From: Rothia sp. P100
GTDB lineage: Bacteria; Actinomycetota; Actinomycetes; Actinomycetales; Micrococcaceae
Reading direction: 5' to 3'
Assembly (NCBI RefSeq): GCF_023712425.1
Contig: NZ_JAMAYG010000002.1
Span: 434,001-498,000 of the forward strand
Length of the DNA: 64,000 nucleotides
Below the pieces are notes generated by a model that was given only the letters and a program-made list of their open reading frames with translations, was not told the DNA's origin and did no database searches. The position numbers and the translations under genes were made by a program. Each line of letters opens with the position of its first letter. Positions within the stretch are counted from its first letter, which is position 1. Below are positions 1 to 8,395 of this stretch, in pieces.

Positions 1-311
1 GGTTCCTTCTTACCTTCATCATGGGTGCGTTCTTCGTATCCGTGCAGGCTTACGAATATGCCAACCTTGTTTCCGAAGGCATGACTATTGCTTCAAGCGC
101 TTACGGTTCCGCTTTCTACATCACCACCGGCTTCCACGCCCTCCACGTGACTGGCGGTCTTATCGCGTTTCTGCTGATTATTGGCCGCGCGTATGTTGCC
201 AAGCGTTTTGGCCATTACGAAGCAACTTCAGCAATCGTTGTTTCTTACTACTGGCACTTTGTTGACGTCATCTGGATCGTATTGTTCCTGGTCGTCTACT
301 TCCTCAAGTAA
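1..311 (+). CDS. ctaE: Cytochrome c oxidase subunit III (aa3-type), C-terminal part
   Basis: Partial gene: the frame is open from the window edge, so the start lies outside. The visible 103 residues contain three hydrophobic segments and the subunit III signature around FHALHVTGG and the closing [15 protein letters not shown]. Subunit III is a membrane component of the aa3 oxidase, which reduces O2 with electrons from the cytochrome bc complex and stabilises proton uptake by subunit I. It sits 53 bp before qcrC in the same orientation, the usual actinobacterial ctaE-qcrCAB order that yields a bcc-aa3 supercomplex. Confidence 0.95.
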   Translation, partial: FLLTFIMGAFFVSVQAYEYANLVSEGMTIASSAYGSAFYITTGFHALHVTGGLIAFLLIIGRAYVAKRFGHYEATSAIVVSYYWHFVDVIWIVLFLVVYFLK

Positions 312-364
312 GCCAATCGCTAAATTAACCATCCATAACTAGCACACACTAAGGAACAAACAAC

Positions 365-1159
365 GTGAAGGCACTTTCTCAAAAGCGGCGCCATCCGCTC
401 GCAGCTCTTGTGTTGCTTGCCCTTGCTCTGCTTCTCTCCGGTGGCCTCTATGCAGTTGCCACAGCTACTAACGAAGCCCAGGCTGCAACAAGCACCTCCT
501 ACAGCGCTGAAGATATCGCAGAGGGCCAGAAGCTTTTTGTATCTAACTGCGCAACCTGTCACGGAACCAACGCAGAAGGCTCAGTAGACGGCCCCTCACT
601 CATTGGTGTTGGTGCCGCTGCTGTTGATTTCCAGGTTGGAACCGGTCGTATGCCTATGCAGATGCAGGGTGTTCAGGCTCAGCTTAAGCCCGGGCAGTTC
701 AACGACGAGCAGACGATGCAGCTTTCAGCTTATGTAGCTTCACTCGGTGCAGGCCCCACCATTCCTGAGGACGAATACCTCGATGTTTCCAAAGGCGATG
801 CAGCTAACGGTGCAAAGGTATTCCTAGCAAACTGCGCTATGTGCCATAACGCTGCTGGCGTTGGTGGCGCTCTTACTCGCGGTAAGTTTGCCCCCACCCT
901 GATGGGCGTATCAGAGAAGCACATCTACGAGGCAATGGAAACCGGGCCTCAGAATATGCCCGTTTTCAGTGATGTAAACATCACCCCTGAAGAAAAGCGC
1001 GATGTGATTACCTACCTGAAGTCTCAGGAAGTAAATACCCCCGTTGGTGGTTTCGCTCTAGGCTCGCTTGGCCCCGTGTCTGAAGGTCTTTTGATCTGGA
1101 CTCTCGGTCTCGTGATTGTCATTGCATTCACCCTGTGGCTCACATCACGAGCTGCATAA
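365..1159 (+). CDS. qcrC: Cytochrome bc1 complex diheme cytochrome c subunit
   Basis: 264 residues, GTG start preceded by AAGGAAC. An N-terminal hydrophobic anchor (about residues 12-35) is followed by two cytochrome c domains, each with a CxxCH heme site: CATCH at 62-66 and CAMCH at 157-161. A second membrane helix closes the protein (about 241-260). This two-heme subunit is the actinobacterial replacement for cytochrome c1 plus soluble cytochrome c. It carries electrons from the Rieske protein directly to the CuA centre of the aa3 oxidase, outside the membrane. It is followed by qcrA and qcrB and is evidently co-transcribed with them. Confidence 0.97.
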   Translation: MKALSQKRRHPLAALVLLALALLLSGGLYAVATATNEAQAATSTSYSAEDIAEGQKLFVSNCATCHGTNAEGSVDGPSLIGVGAAAVDFQVGTGRMPMQMQGVQAQLKPGQFNDEQTMQLSAYVASLGAGPTIPEDEYLDVSKGDAANGAKVFLANCAMCHNAAGVGGALTRGKFAPTLMGVSEKHIYEAMETGPQNMPVFSDVNITPEEKRDVITYLKSQEVNTPVGGFALGSLGPVSEGLLIWTLGLVIVIAFTLWLTSRAA

Positions 1160-1208
1160 GCTTTAGCACACACATAAATTTCGTACCAAGGAAGATTTGA
1201 GGCAACAC

Positions 1209-2300
1209 ATGGGAAACCATAGTGACGGCGTAAAGGCTCATACCTCTGCCGTAGTTACCTCTCAAGAGGCAAGTCAGGAGAGGTTCCCCGATCCGGGGCT
1301 TCCCCCGCACGCTCCACGTCTGACCGACGTGGATTCTAAAAAAGCCAAAGGTGCTGAGCGACAGGTAGTTCTACTATTCGTCATCTCAATACTCGGCTCC
1401 CTGCTGTTCTGGGTTGGATACTTCGGTATCGAGGTCAGCGGCAACTTCTACGATGTCATGAACCCCGAACCTAACAAGATGCTTCGTTTGCAGAACCTGC
1501 TCATGGGTCTTGGCGTCGCTTTCGCGATGTTCGGTATTGGTATCGGCATCGTCCATTGGGCACGGTCACTCATGCCTGACCATGAGATGGTCGAAGAGCG
1601 TCACGCGGTTACTTCTGAAGAGGACCGCGCAGAGGCTCAGGAAATCATGGAAACTATCATCGAAGAAACCGGTATTAAGCGTCGCCCTCTGTTGCGTAAT
1701 ACCCTCATCGGTTCGGTTATCCTCGCTCCCCTGACTTTTGTCACCCTCTTCCGTGATCTGGGCCCTGCTGATCCGTCAGTACTCAAGTACACCATGTGGG
1801 ACGAAGGTGTCCGTCTCGTTCGTGACCCCTCAGGTACTCCTATCAAGGCTGCTGATGTAACCCTTGGATCTGCTTACCACGTTCTGCCCGAGACCCTTTC
1901 AACCCTAACCCACGAAAATGGGTACTTGGAAGAAAAGGCCAAGTCAGTTGTATTGTTGATGCGTCTCGATCCCAGCGAACTCAACGTTTCTGAAGGCCGT
2001 GAAGACTGGAACGTAGACGGCATCATCGCCTACTCAAAGGTCTGCACCCACGTTGGCTGCCCCATCGCTCTCTATGAGCAGCGCACCCACCATCTGCTGT
2101 GCCCCTGTCACCAGTCAACTTTCGATGCTGCTAACGAATGTGAAGTTGTTTTTGGTCCCGCAGGTCACGCCCTGCCTCAACTTCCCATCCGAGTTGACTC
2201 GGAAGGCTACCTGGTCTCACAGAGCGACTTCCACGAGCCTGTCGGTCCCGGTTACTGGGAACGCGCAAAGCACGTTAAAGAAATGGCAGGTGAAGCATAA
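1209..2300 (+). CDS. qcrA: Cytochrome bc1 complex Rieske iron-sulfur subunit
   Basis: 363 residues from the ATG at 1209. A TTG four codons upstream (1197) is possible, but AAGGAAG ends only two bases before it, so ATG is preferred. A hydrophilic cytoplasmic N-terminus is followed by three membrane helices (roughly residues 50-185), then the exported Rieske domain. The 2Fe-2S ligands are in CTHVGCP and LLCPCHQSTF near residues 280-305. The protein oxidises menaquinol at the Qo site and passes the electron to QcrC. Three helices instead of one is the normal actinobacterial form. The stop overlaps the qcrB ATG by one base. Confidence 0.96.
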   Translation: MGNHSDGVKAHTSAVVTSQEASQERFPDPGLPPHAPRLTDVDSKKAKGAERQVVLLFVISILGSLLFWVGYFGIEVSGNFYDVMNPEPNKMLRLQNLLMGLGVAFAMFGIGIGIVHWARSLMPDHEMVEERHAVTSEEDRAEAQEIMETIIEETGIKRRPLLRNTLIGSVILAPLTFVTLFRDLGPADPSVLKYTMWDEGVRLVRDPSGTPIKAADVTLGSAYHVLPETLSTLTHENGYLEEKAKSVVLLMRLDPSELNVSEGREDWNVDGIIAYSKVCTHVGCPIALYEQRTHHLLCPCHQSTFDAANECEVVFGPAGHALPQLPIRVDSEGYLVSQSDFHEPVGPGYWERAKHVKEMAGEA

Positions 2301-3964
2301 TGTCGCACTCACTGCAGTCCGATTACAAAGCTAAGACAACAACAGGGCGCATTGCTCACTACGTTGATCAGCGCGTAGGCGTATCTGGCATCGTCAAAGA
2401 ATTTGGCCGTAAGATCTTCCCTGACCACTGGTCATTCATGTTCGGTGAAGTTGCTCTGTACAGCCTCGTCATCTTGATTTTGTCAGGAACCTTTCTGACC
2501 TTCTTCTTCAACCCCACCATGGTTTCGGTGACCTACGATGGTTCATACGTCCCCATGAAGGGCGTAGACATGTCAGGTGCTTACGCATCTGCCCTGGACA
2601 TCTCCTTCGATGTACGCGGCGGTCTGCTCATGCGCCAAATTCACCACTGGGCAGCCCTCATGTTCATGATGGCCATGACCGTGCACATGTTGCGTGTGTT
2701 CTTCACCGGCGCTTTCCGCCGTCCTCGTGAACTCAACTGGGTTGTTGGTGCAACGCTGATGATTGTTGGCATTCTTGCTGGTTTTACTGGCTACTCGCTT
2801 CCCGATGACGTTTTGTCAGGCAACGGTCTTCGTATTATCGACGGTATCTTCAAGTCGATTCCGCTCATAGGTACCTACATTTCACTGTTCTTCTTCGGTG
2901 GTGAATTCCCCGGCTCCGCAATCATTAGCCGTCTCTACAGCCTTCACATCATGGTGATCCCCGCAATCCTGCTTCTGCTAGTTGCTATTCACATGTTCAT
3001 GGTGGTCATCCACAAGCACACTCAGTACCCTGGCCCAGGCCGTACTGAGAACAATGTGGTTGGCTTCCCCGTTGGTCCCGTATATGCAGCTAAAGCCGGT
3101 GGCTTCTTCTTCATTGTCTTCGGTATTATTGCGCTCCTTAGTGCAACCTTTACTATCAATGCATTGTGGAACTACGGACCCTACGATCCCTCCCCTGTTC
3201 AGGCTGGTACCCAGCCCGACTGGTACGTAGGATTCGGTGATGGTGCACTGCGTTTGTGGCCTGGCGTATGGCCCTTCCCTTGGGAATTTGAATTCCTGGG
3301 TGGAACCTGGGTGCTTAGCGTTCTGCTCCCCTTCGCTCTCATGGCGGGCAGCGTCATAATGGCTATGGTCTTCTGGCCTTGGATTGAGCGGTGGGTTACT
3401 AAGGACAACCGAGTTCATAACGTTCTCGATCGTCCTCGAAACGCTCCTTTCCGCACAGGCGTAGGCGTTGCAGGTATCATCGGTTACGCAACCCTTATGA
3501 TTGCAGCGAGCTCAGACCTTATTGCAACACACTTCCACGTTTCGTTGAACGATGTTGCTTACGCGCTACGCGCAAGCTTCCTGGTCGGTCCTCTCATCGG
3601 CTTCTACATTACTCAGCGTATTTGTTTGGCACTGCAGCGTAAGGATCGTGAACTGGTTCTTCACGGTATTGAGACCGGTAATGTGGTGCAGCTGCCACAC
3701 GGTGAATTCATCGAAGTTCACAAGCCTGTTGATGAATACCGTCGTTACGCTCTCGTCGATTTCGAGTCGCCCGCTCCCCTCCCGGCTCAGCCGAACAAGA
3801 AGGGTAAGGTCAATCCCATCGAGAAAATTCGAGCTGGTCTTTCAAAGATTTGGTTTGAAGATCGCGTTGTAGCTGTGACTCCTGCTGAGCTCGAAGCAGC
3901 TCACCATGATCACCACAGTGACAACGCTGTTGAGGGTAGCGTTTCAGCTTCTCTTGAAAAGTAA
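2300..3964 (+). CDS. qcrB: Cytochrome bc1 complex cytochrome b subunit
   Basis: 554 residues; ATG overlaps the qcrA stop by one base (TAATG), indicating translational coupling. It has the cytochrome b fold with paired heme-ligand histidines in MRQIHHWAALMF...MTVHMLRV and in YSLHIMVIPA...AIHMFMVV. The Qo-site motif is PDWY rather than PEWY (near residue 309), a substitution common in this phylum. A C-terminal extension of over 100 residues with more helices and a charged tail is also typical of actinobacterial QcrB. It binds menaquinone and both b hemes in the membrane. A strong terminator follows at 3983. Confidence 0.97.
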   Translation: MSHSLQSDYKAKTTTGRIAHYVDQRVGVSGIVKEFGRKIFPDHWSFMFGEVALYSLVILILSGTFLTFFFNPTMVSVTYDGSYVPMKGVDMSGAYASALDISFDVRGGLLMRQIHHWAALMFMMAMTVHMLRVFFTGAFRRPRELNWVVGATLMIVGILAGFTGYSLPDDVLSGNGLRIIDGIFKSIPLIGTYISLFFFGGEFPGSAIISRLYSLHIMVIPAILLLLVAIHMFMVVIHKHTQYPGPGRTENNVVGFPVGPVYAAKAGGFFFIVFGIIALLSATFTINALWNYGPYDPSPVQAGTQPDWYVGFGDGALRLWPGVWPFPWEFEFLGGTWVLSVLLPFALMAGSVIMAMVFWPWIERWVTKDNRVHNVLDRPRNAPFRTGVGVAGIIGYATLMIAASSDLIATHFHVSLNDVAYALRASFLVGPLIGFYITQRICLALQRKDRELVLHGIETGNVVQLPHGEFIEVHKPVDEYRRYALVDFESPAPLPAQPNKKGKVNPIEKIRAGLSKIWFEDRVVAVTPAELEAAHHDHHSDNAVEGSVSASLEK

Positions 3965-3982
3965 ATAAGCGGTTGTAGCTAG

Positions 3983-4020
3983 ATGCGGGGCACCTCACGG
4001 AGGTGCCCCGCATTTGTTTT
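3983..4020 (+). terminator. Rho-independent terminator of the ctaE-qcrCAB operon
   Basis: Perfect 14-bp stem (3983-3996 with 4000-4013), loop ACG, followed by TTGTTTT. It begins 18 bp after the qcrB stop and is correctly oriented for it. Confidence 0.92.
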
Positions 4021-4100
4021 AAAAATGTTAACTATTTTGGTGGGAATTAGGTGTGTTGATTATAAGAACCCTGCCCCGCCCGTGATTGGCTCTTCCTGAG

Positions 4101-4240
4101 CTGTCCTGAGCTGTCCTGAGCTGTCCTGAGCTGTCCTGAGCTGTCCTGAGCTGTCCTGAGCTGTCCTGAGCTGTCCTGAGCTGTCCTGAGCTGTCCTGAG
4201 CTGTCCTGAGCTGTCCTGAGCTGTCCTGAGCTGTCCTGAA
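4101..4240. repeat. Tandem array of a 10-bp unit, 14 copies
   Basis: Thirteen identical head-to-tail copies of CTGTCCTGAG run from 4101 to 4230. A fourteenth (4231-4240) differs only in its last base, and a degenerate copy (TCTTCCTGAG, 8 of 10 matching) precedes at 4091-4100. There are no spacers, so this is a minisatellite-type repeat and not CRISPR. The period is close to one DNA helical turn. The plus strand meets TGA stops in every frame; the minus strand has none inside the array, where every frame encodes the same decapeptide cycle, but no start and no gene of useful length are associated. It lies between the convergent qcrB and ctaF genes. Confidence 0.97.
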
Positions 4241-4654
4241 AGGCTACTAAGGGGTTACCCAGGGACTTTGTATTGCACAGCGTGATAAAGCTCAGGGATC
4301 TTTGGTGAAAACCATGAATTTCTCGCAGGGTCTCGTGACCAGTAGTAAAAGGTTGTAAAACGAAAGACAGAGAGAACTAAGGTCGGGCGAACGGAGGCCC
4401 TATAGACCGACGATAAACCTTAGAGGCAAGCCCACTTCGCAAGAATTAACGGGTATGAGTCTACACACCATAGCTCACTCAATCACTCATAAATGAGGCT
4501 AAAAACCGTGAGCCAAATACTAAGTTACGGACCTCTGACTCATTCTCGCTGCATTGACTGTAACCAGGAGACTTTAGCCGGTACTTACAATCTACGAACA
4601 AGCCTGCCTCTGGGAAATGGTTTAGATGCAGTTCTTGATAGTTGTTTTGGATAC
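4241..4654. other. Unassigned intergenic segment between the tandem array and the ctaF terminator
   Basis: About 410 bp without a convincing gene. A 72-codon plus-strand frame at 4493-4711 runs through the ctaF terminator and shows no recognisable domain. Local folding is possible. CTAAGG at 4377-4382 can pair with CCTTAG at 4418-4423, and TCGG at 4383-4386 with CCGA at 4407-4410, giving a bulged hairpin. GGTC/GACC at 4329-4340 forms a small hairpin. Signatures of tRNA, tmRNA, RNase P RNA, SRP RNA and common riboswitches were looked for by eye and not seen. It may be decayed sequence or a small RNA; nothing here decides. Confidence 0.4.
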
Positions 4655-4696
4655 AAAAAAGTTGGTGCCCGGAACTATTTAGAACCGGACACCAAC
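4655..4696 (-). terminator. Rho-independent terminator of ctaC-ctaD-ctaF
   Basis: On the minus strand an imperfect stem pairs GTTGGTG with CACCAAC and CCGG with CCGG (4661-4696), with one mismatch between the two helices. A run of six T follows (4655-4660 complement). It lies 20 bp past the ctaF stop. Confidence 0.88.
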
Positions 4697-4715
4697 CTGT
4701 TAGTTATTTAGAAAA

Positions 4716-5117
4716 CTAGTGAGCGTGATCGCCACTGTTGTATTCATAAACCCAACCTATAACTGCAACCGCTGCAACGGGCAACGACAGGAGGAATACC
4801 CACCAGCCGACAGCTAAACCGACAACGGCGATAGAACAAGCCACGCCAATCAACAGGGGCCACCAAGACCATGGTGAATAGAACCCATAATCGCCAGCAG
4901 CGTGCGAAATTTCGCCATCAAGGTCTTCGTAGGGCATATCTGGATGCTTCTTGTCAGTGAAGGACAAGAAGTACCAGAGGAAAAGACACATGACAGCTGT
5001 TGCAAGAAGCGCTGGGAAACCGGCCCAATCATTAAAGTCAGTCATGAACCCGTAGGTGATACCAACCGGAATCAGGAATACACCGATGAGACCAAAAATC
5101 TTTGAAAAAAGTTTCAT
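4716..5117 (-). CDS. ctaF: Cytochrome c oxidase subunit IV, actinobacterial type
   Basis: 133 residues beginning MKLFSKIFGLIG, with AGGGGA ahead of the ATG. A longer reading frame upstream overlaps ctaD and is not used. Four hydrophobic helices (near 4-24, 36-53, 80-100 and 103-122) and the segment YGFYSPWSWWPL identify the small actinobacterial subunit IV of the aa3 oxidase. Its role is structural, in the supercomplex formed with QcrCAB. It begins 10 bp after the ctaD stop, so ctaC-ctaD-ctaF form one transcript ending at the terminator at 4655. Confidence 0.94.
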   Translation of the reverse strand: MKLFSKIFGLIGVFLIPVGITYGFMTDFNDWAGFPALLATAVMCLFLWYFLSFTDKKHPDMPYEDLDGEISHAAGDYGFYSPWSWWPLLIGVACSIAVVGLAVGWWVFLLSLPVAAVAVIGWVYEYNSGDHAH

Positions 5118-5127
5118 ACTATGTCCC

Positions 5128-6831
5128 CTATCGTGCGCTGATCTGGCGAGCAGCCGCAGCGACGTCGTTGTTGGTTGACAGCTCCGGATGGTGCAAGTCA
5201 AGTGCAGGACGCTCTGAACGGATGCGGGGAAGAGCTGTGAAGTTGTGGCGAGGTGGCGGGCAAGAGGTAGCCCATTCCAGAGAACCGCCAAATCCCCAAG
5301 GATCATCAACATCAACGGTCTTAGTTGAACGGTAAGTGATGTATACGTTCCAGAACCAGGGGATCATCGAGATAGCGAGAATCATGGAACCGAAAGTTGA
5401 GAGCTGGTTCATCCAGGTGAAGCCGTCTTCAGGCATGTAGTCAGCGTAACGACGTGGCATACCGTCCACACCAAGCCAGTGCTGGACCAGGAAGGTCGTA
5501 TGGAAGCCAATGAAGAGCAACCAGAAGTGAATTTTACCAATGCGTTCGTTGAGCATTTTACCGGTGAACTTGGGCCACCAGAAGTAGAAGGCGCCGAACA
5601 TACCGAACACCAAAGTACCGAAAATAACGTAGTGGAAGTGTGCTACCACGAAGTATGAGTCTGAAAGGTGGAAGTCAAGCGGAGGAGCCGCCAGGATAAC
5701 GCCGGTGATACCGCCGAACAGGAAGGTAATAAGGAAGCCGAAGACCCACAGCATGGGGGTTTCGAAGGTAATCGAACCCTGCCACATAGTACCGATCCAG
5801 TTGAAGAACTTAACACCAGTAGGAATACCAATGAGCATCGTCATGAACGAGAAGAACGGAAGCATTACCGCACCCGTGACGTACATGTGGTGAGCCCATA
5901 CGGTTACTGATAGAGCAGCAATCGCGATGGTAGCGAAAATCAGACCCTTGTAACCAAAAATCGGTTTGCGTGAGAAGACCGGAATAATTTCGGAAACGAT
6001 ACCAAAGAAGGGCAACGCCAGCACATACACCTCAGGGTGACCGAAGAACCAGAAGAGGTGCTGCCACAGAATGGCTCCACCGTTTTCAGGATCAAAGATG
6101 TGGCCACCTAGGCGGCGATCCATGCCCAGGGCAAACAGAGCTGATGCAAGGGGCGGGAAGATCATGATGATCAGAATCGCAGTGATGAGCGTAGTCCAGG
6201 TAAAGACCGACATACGCCACATGGTCATACCGGGAGCACGCATACAGAGGATGGTGGTCAGGAAGTTGACGCCACCCATGATGGTGCCGAAGCCCTGCAA
6301 GGCAAGACCGAAGATCCAAAGGTCGCCACCAACGCTAGGGCTAAAAGTGGTGCTATTCAACGGTGCATAAGCGAACCAGCCGAATGACGCAGCGCCCTGA
6401 GGAGTAATAAACCCAGCAATAGCGATGAGTGAACCGAAAAGGAAGAACCAGAATGCTAGTGAGTTCAACCGTGGGAAAGCAACGTCAGGAGCACCAATTT
6501 GAAGAGGAACGATGACGTTAGCAAAACCAACAAACAGCGGGGTACCGAACATGAGCAGCATGAGAGTACCGTGCATGGTAAACAGCTGATTGAACTGTTC
6601 CTTGGTTTCTAGAATCTGCATACCGGGAGAGAAAAGCTCTAGACGCATAATCAGAGCCATAACACCGGCAAAGCAGAAGAAAATGAAAGAAGCGATCAGG
6701 TACATGTACCCGATGGTCTTGTGGTCGGTGGAAGTGAGCCAATTGACGATAATTCGCCCTTTAGACTTGGGCACCACCCGCGGAATAACACTGCCGTTAG
6801 TTGTGTCCGCTGAATACTCAAGAGTAGTCAC
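5128..6831 (-). CDS. ctaD: Cytochrome c oxidase subunit I (aa3-type)
   Basis: 567 residues, GTG start with AGAGG upstream. It is a twelve-helix heme-copper oxidase core. The low-spin heme ligand is in FTMHGTLML. The CuB and Tyr-His crosslink region is [14 protein letters not shown], the paired CuB histidines are in WAHHMYVTG, and the two heme histidines are in [10 protein letters not shown]. It reduces O2 to water and pumps protons. The C-terminal tail (last 60 or so residues) is hydrophilic and variable, as is usual. It is in one operon with ctaC upstream and ctaF downstream. Confidence 0.98.
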   Translation of the reverse strand: MTTLEYSADTTNGSVIPRVVPKSKGRIIVNWLTSTDHKTIGYMYLIASFIFFCFAGVMALIMRLELFSPGMQILETKEQFNQLFTMHGTLMLLMFGTPLFVGFANVIVPLQIGAPDVAFPRLNSLAFWFFLFGSLIAIAGFITPQGAASFGWFAYAPLNSTTFSPSVGGDLWIFGLALQGFGTIMGGVNFLTTILCMRAPGMTMWRMSVFTWTTLITAILIIMIFPPLASALFALGMDRRLGGHIFDPENGGAILWQHLFWFFGHPEVYVLALPFFGIVSEIIPVFSRKPIFGYKGLIFATIAIAALSVTVWAHHMYVTGAVMLPFFSFMTMLIGIPTGVKFFNWIGTMWQGSITFETPMLWVFGFLITFLFGGITGVILAAPPLDFHLSDSYFVVAHFHYVIFGTLVFGMFGAFYFWWPKFTGKMLNERIGKIHFWLLFIGFHTTFLVQHWLGVDGMPRRYADYMPEDGFTWMNQLSTFGSMILAISMIPWFWNVYITYRSTKTVDVDDPWGFGGSLEWATSCPPPRHNFTALPRIRSERPALDLHHPELSTNNDVAAAARQISAR

Positions 6832-6841
6832 GGGTTACCTC

Positions 6842-7711
6842 TTAGTTGTTGGTGTTCTGGTTGGGATTGCGGTTGTATTCATCACCGAGACGTCCGGTAT
6901 TACCTTCGTCTTCTAATGACTGAATGTAGGCGTCATACTCGTCCTGAGGGACAACCTTGACGTTGAAGAGCATCTCAGAATGGTACTCACCGCAGAGCTC
7001 TGCACATTTGCCAGCGTAGGTGGCAGCCTCATCACCTGTAGTGAAGTACATGTGGTTGGTCATGCCGGGAATGGTGTCACGCTTCTCAAGGAAAGCAGGT
7101 ACCCAGAATGAATGGATTACATCGCGAGACTTTAGCTGGACATCTACAGTCGAGTTAGTAGGCAGATAGAGTGTAGGAAGGGTTTCTTCAACACCTTCTT
7201 CGCCGGTGGTGCTCAGACGCGCCTGAATACCGGAAAAGTAGACATCTTCGTTAATGTAGTTGAAGTCCCAAGCCCACTGCTTCCCGTAAACCTCGACGGT
7301 AACATCGGCGGTTTCAGCCTTGGGTGCGGTTATCTCTCGCTCAGCCCTGTCAGAGAAGCTGAAGAGGCTAACAATCAAGATAACGGGAATTATGGTGTAG
7401 AAAATTTCCAGAGGAGCATGGTAGCTCACCTGGCGGGGGTAACCGGTTTCGTACTTGCGACGACGGTAGGCGATGATGCACCAGAGCATGAGGCCCCAGG
7501 CGACAAGACCTACGGCTAAAGCAGCTACCCACGAACCAATCCAAAGGTCCATGATGGTATCTGCGTTATCGGTTACACCACGCTGGGTAGGCAACCAGCC
7601 CACCTTTGCCTGTTCTGAACAACCGGTCAATAGCAGTGCTGAGACTGCAGTAGCGGTGGCTATTGCCTTGCTTTTCAGCCCCTTGCTGCCGGTTCGATGC
7701 TGCGAACTCAC
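6842..7711 (-). CDS. ctaC: Cytochrome c oxidase subunit II, lipoprotein with CuA centre
   Basis: 289 residues, GTG start behind AGGAAGGG. The N-terminus is a lipoprotein signal with lipobox LLTGC (Cys31), then two membrane helices (about 54-82 and 102-120). The exported cupredoxin domain carries the CuA ligands: His200 in DVIHSFWVP and Cys236, Cys240, His244 and Met247 in CAELCGEYHSEM. It accepts electrons from QcrC and passes them to subunit I. It is the first gene of ctaC-ctaD-ctaF; the promoter should lie in the AT-rich 7750-7880 region, where I could not fix a -35/-10 pair. Confidence 0.97.
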   Translation of the reverse strand: MSSQHRTGSKGLKSKAIATATAVSALLLTGCSEQAKVGWLPTQRGVTDNADTIMDLWIGSWVAALAVGLVAWGLMLWCIIAYRRRKYETGYPRQVSYHAPLEIFYTIIPVILIVSLFSFSDRAEREITAPKAETADVTVEVYGKQWAWDFNYINEDVYFSGIQARLSTTGEEGVEETLPTLYLPTNSTVDVQLKSRDVIHSFWVPAFLEKRDTIPGMTNHMYFTTGDEAATYAGKCAELCGEYHSEMLFNVKVVPQDEYDAYIQSLEDEGNTGRLGDEYNRNPNQNTNN

Positions 7712-7880
7712 AGACGGCCCTTCCTGTAGCGATGTGCGTGTTACCTAGGTGCCGTGTGTGGACAGCAATAATCTAGGTATAAATCTTTCAATACGAGCTT
7801 ACCTGCAAATGGGGAATTACGGTGACAACCTGTCATCTAATAGACGTGTCATTACAAAAGTATTTCGTGACAGCCATACT

Positions 7881-7925
7881 AAAAAATTTAGGGTCAGCGT
7901 GTGCGAAAGCACAGGCTGACCCCTA
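7881..7925 (-). terminator. Rho-independent terminator of the ErpA-family gene
   Basis: On the minus strand GGGTCAGC (7915-7922 complement) pairs with GCTGACCC (7891-7898 complement), with an inner GTGC/GCAC helix closing a TTTC loop. TAAATTTTTT follows. It is located 20 bp after the gene end. Confidence 0.9.
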
Positions 7926-7944
7926 TCGTTTACATCAGTAGCAA

Positions 7945-8301
7945 TTAGCTGAACGAATCACCACATGCACATGACCCCTGCGCATTGGGGTTATCGATTG
8001 AAAAACCCTGCTTTTGAATGGTGTCTTCAAAGTCAATGGTGGACCCATCGAGGTAGGGGACGCTCATGCGATCAACAATTACCTCAACACCGTCAAAGTC
8101 ACGGATAGCATCACCTTCCAGTACACGCTCATCAAAGTAGAGCTGGTAAATAAGACCTGAGCAACCGCCGGGCTGCACAGCAATGCGCAGTCGTAAATCG
8201 GTACGACCTTCCTGTTCGAGCAAGGCTCGAACTTTTGCTGCAGCAAGGTCAGTAAGGTTCACTGCGTGGGTTGATACGTTATCGAGAACAGTCTCTGACA
8301 T
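7945..8301 (-). CDS. erpA: Iron-sulfur cluster insertion protein, HesB/IscA (ErpA) family
   Basis: 118 residues from the ATG at 8301, preceded by AAAGGA; a start five codons earlier is not supported by a ribosome-binding site. It is an A-type Fe-S carrier with the three conserved cysteines in GGCSGL and in CACGDSF at the C-terminus. It transfers Fe-S clusters to apoproteins in the cytoplasm. It is monocistronic with its own terminator. Its position beside ctaC is the usual actinobacterial arrangement, but it does not obviously share their transcript. The family call is firm; ErpA as opposed to another A-type carrier is by convention. Confidence 0.93.
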   Translation of the reverse strand: MSETVLDNVSTHAVNLTDLAAAKVRALLEQEGRTDLRLRIAVQPGGCSGLIYQLYFDERVLEGDAIRDFDGVEVIVDRMSVPYLDGSTIDFEDTIQKQGFSIDNPNAQGSCACGDSFS

Positions 8302-8395
8302 CAATTTTCCTTTCAAGAGGTGTTATTCAGCATCTAGTTTACGCTTTTAAAACTTCGAGCGCGAGGGGGCGCTACTCAATGGTGATGCTACTCCC

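Noticed and set aside
2978-3418. 146-codon minus-strand frame inside qcrB
   Set aside because: Antisense shadow of a well-supported gene; hydrophilic text with no domain.
4101-4240. CRISPR-like array
   Set aside because: Units are 10 bp and directly joined without spacers; no cas genes are nearby.
4493-4711. 72-codon plus-strand frame in the qcrB-ctaF gap
   Set aside because: It runs through the ctaF terminator hairpin, has no good ribosome-binding site and no recognisable domain; most likely chance.
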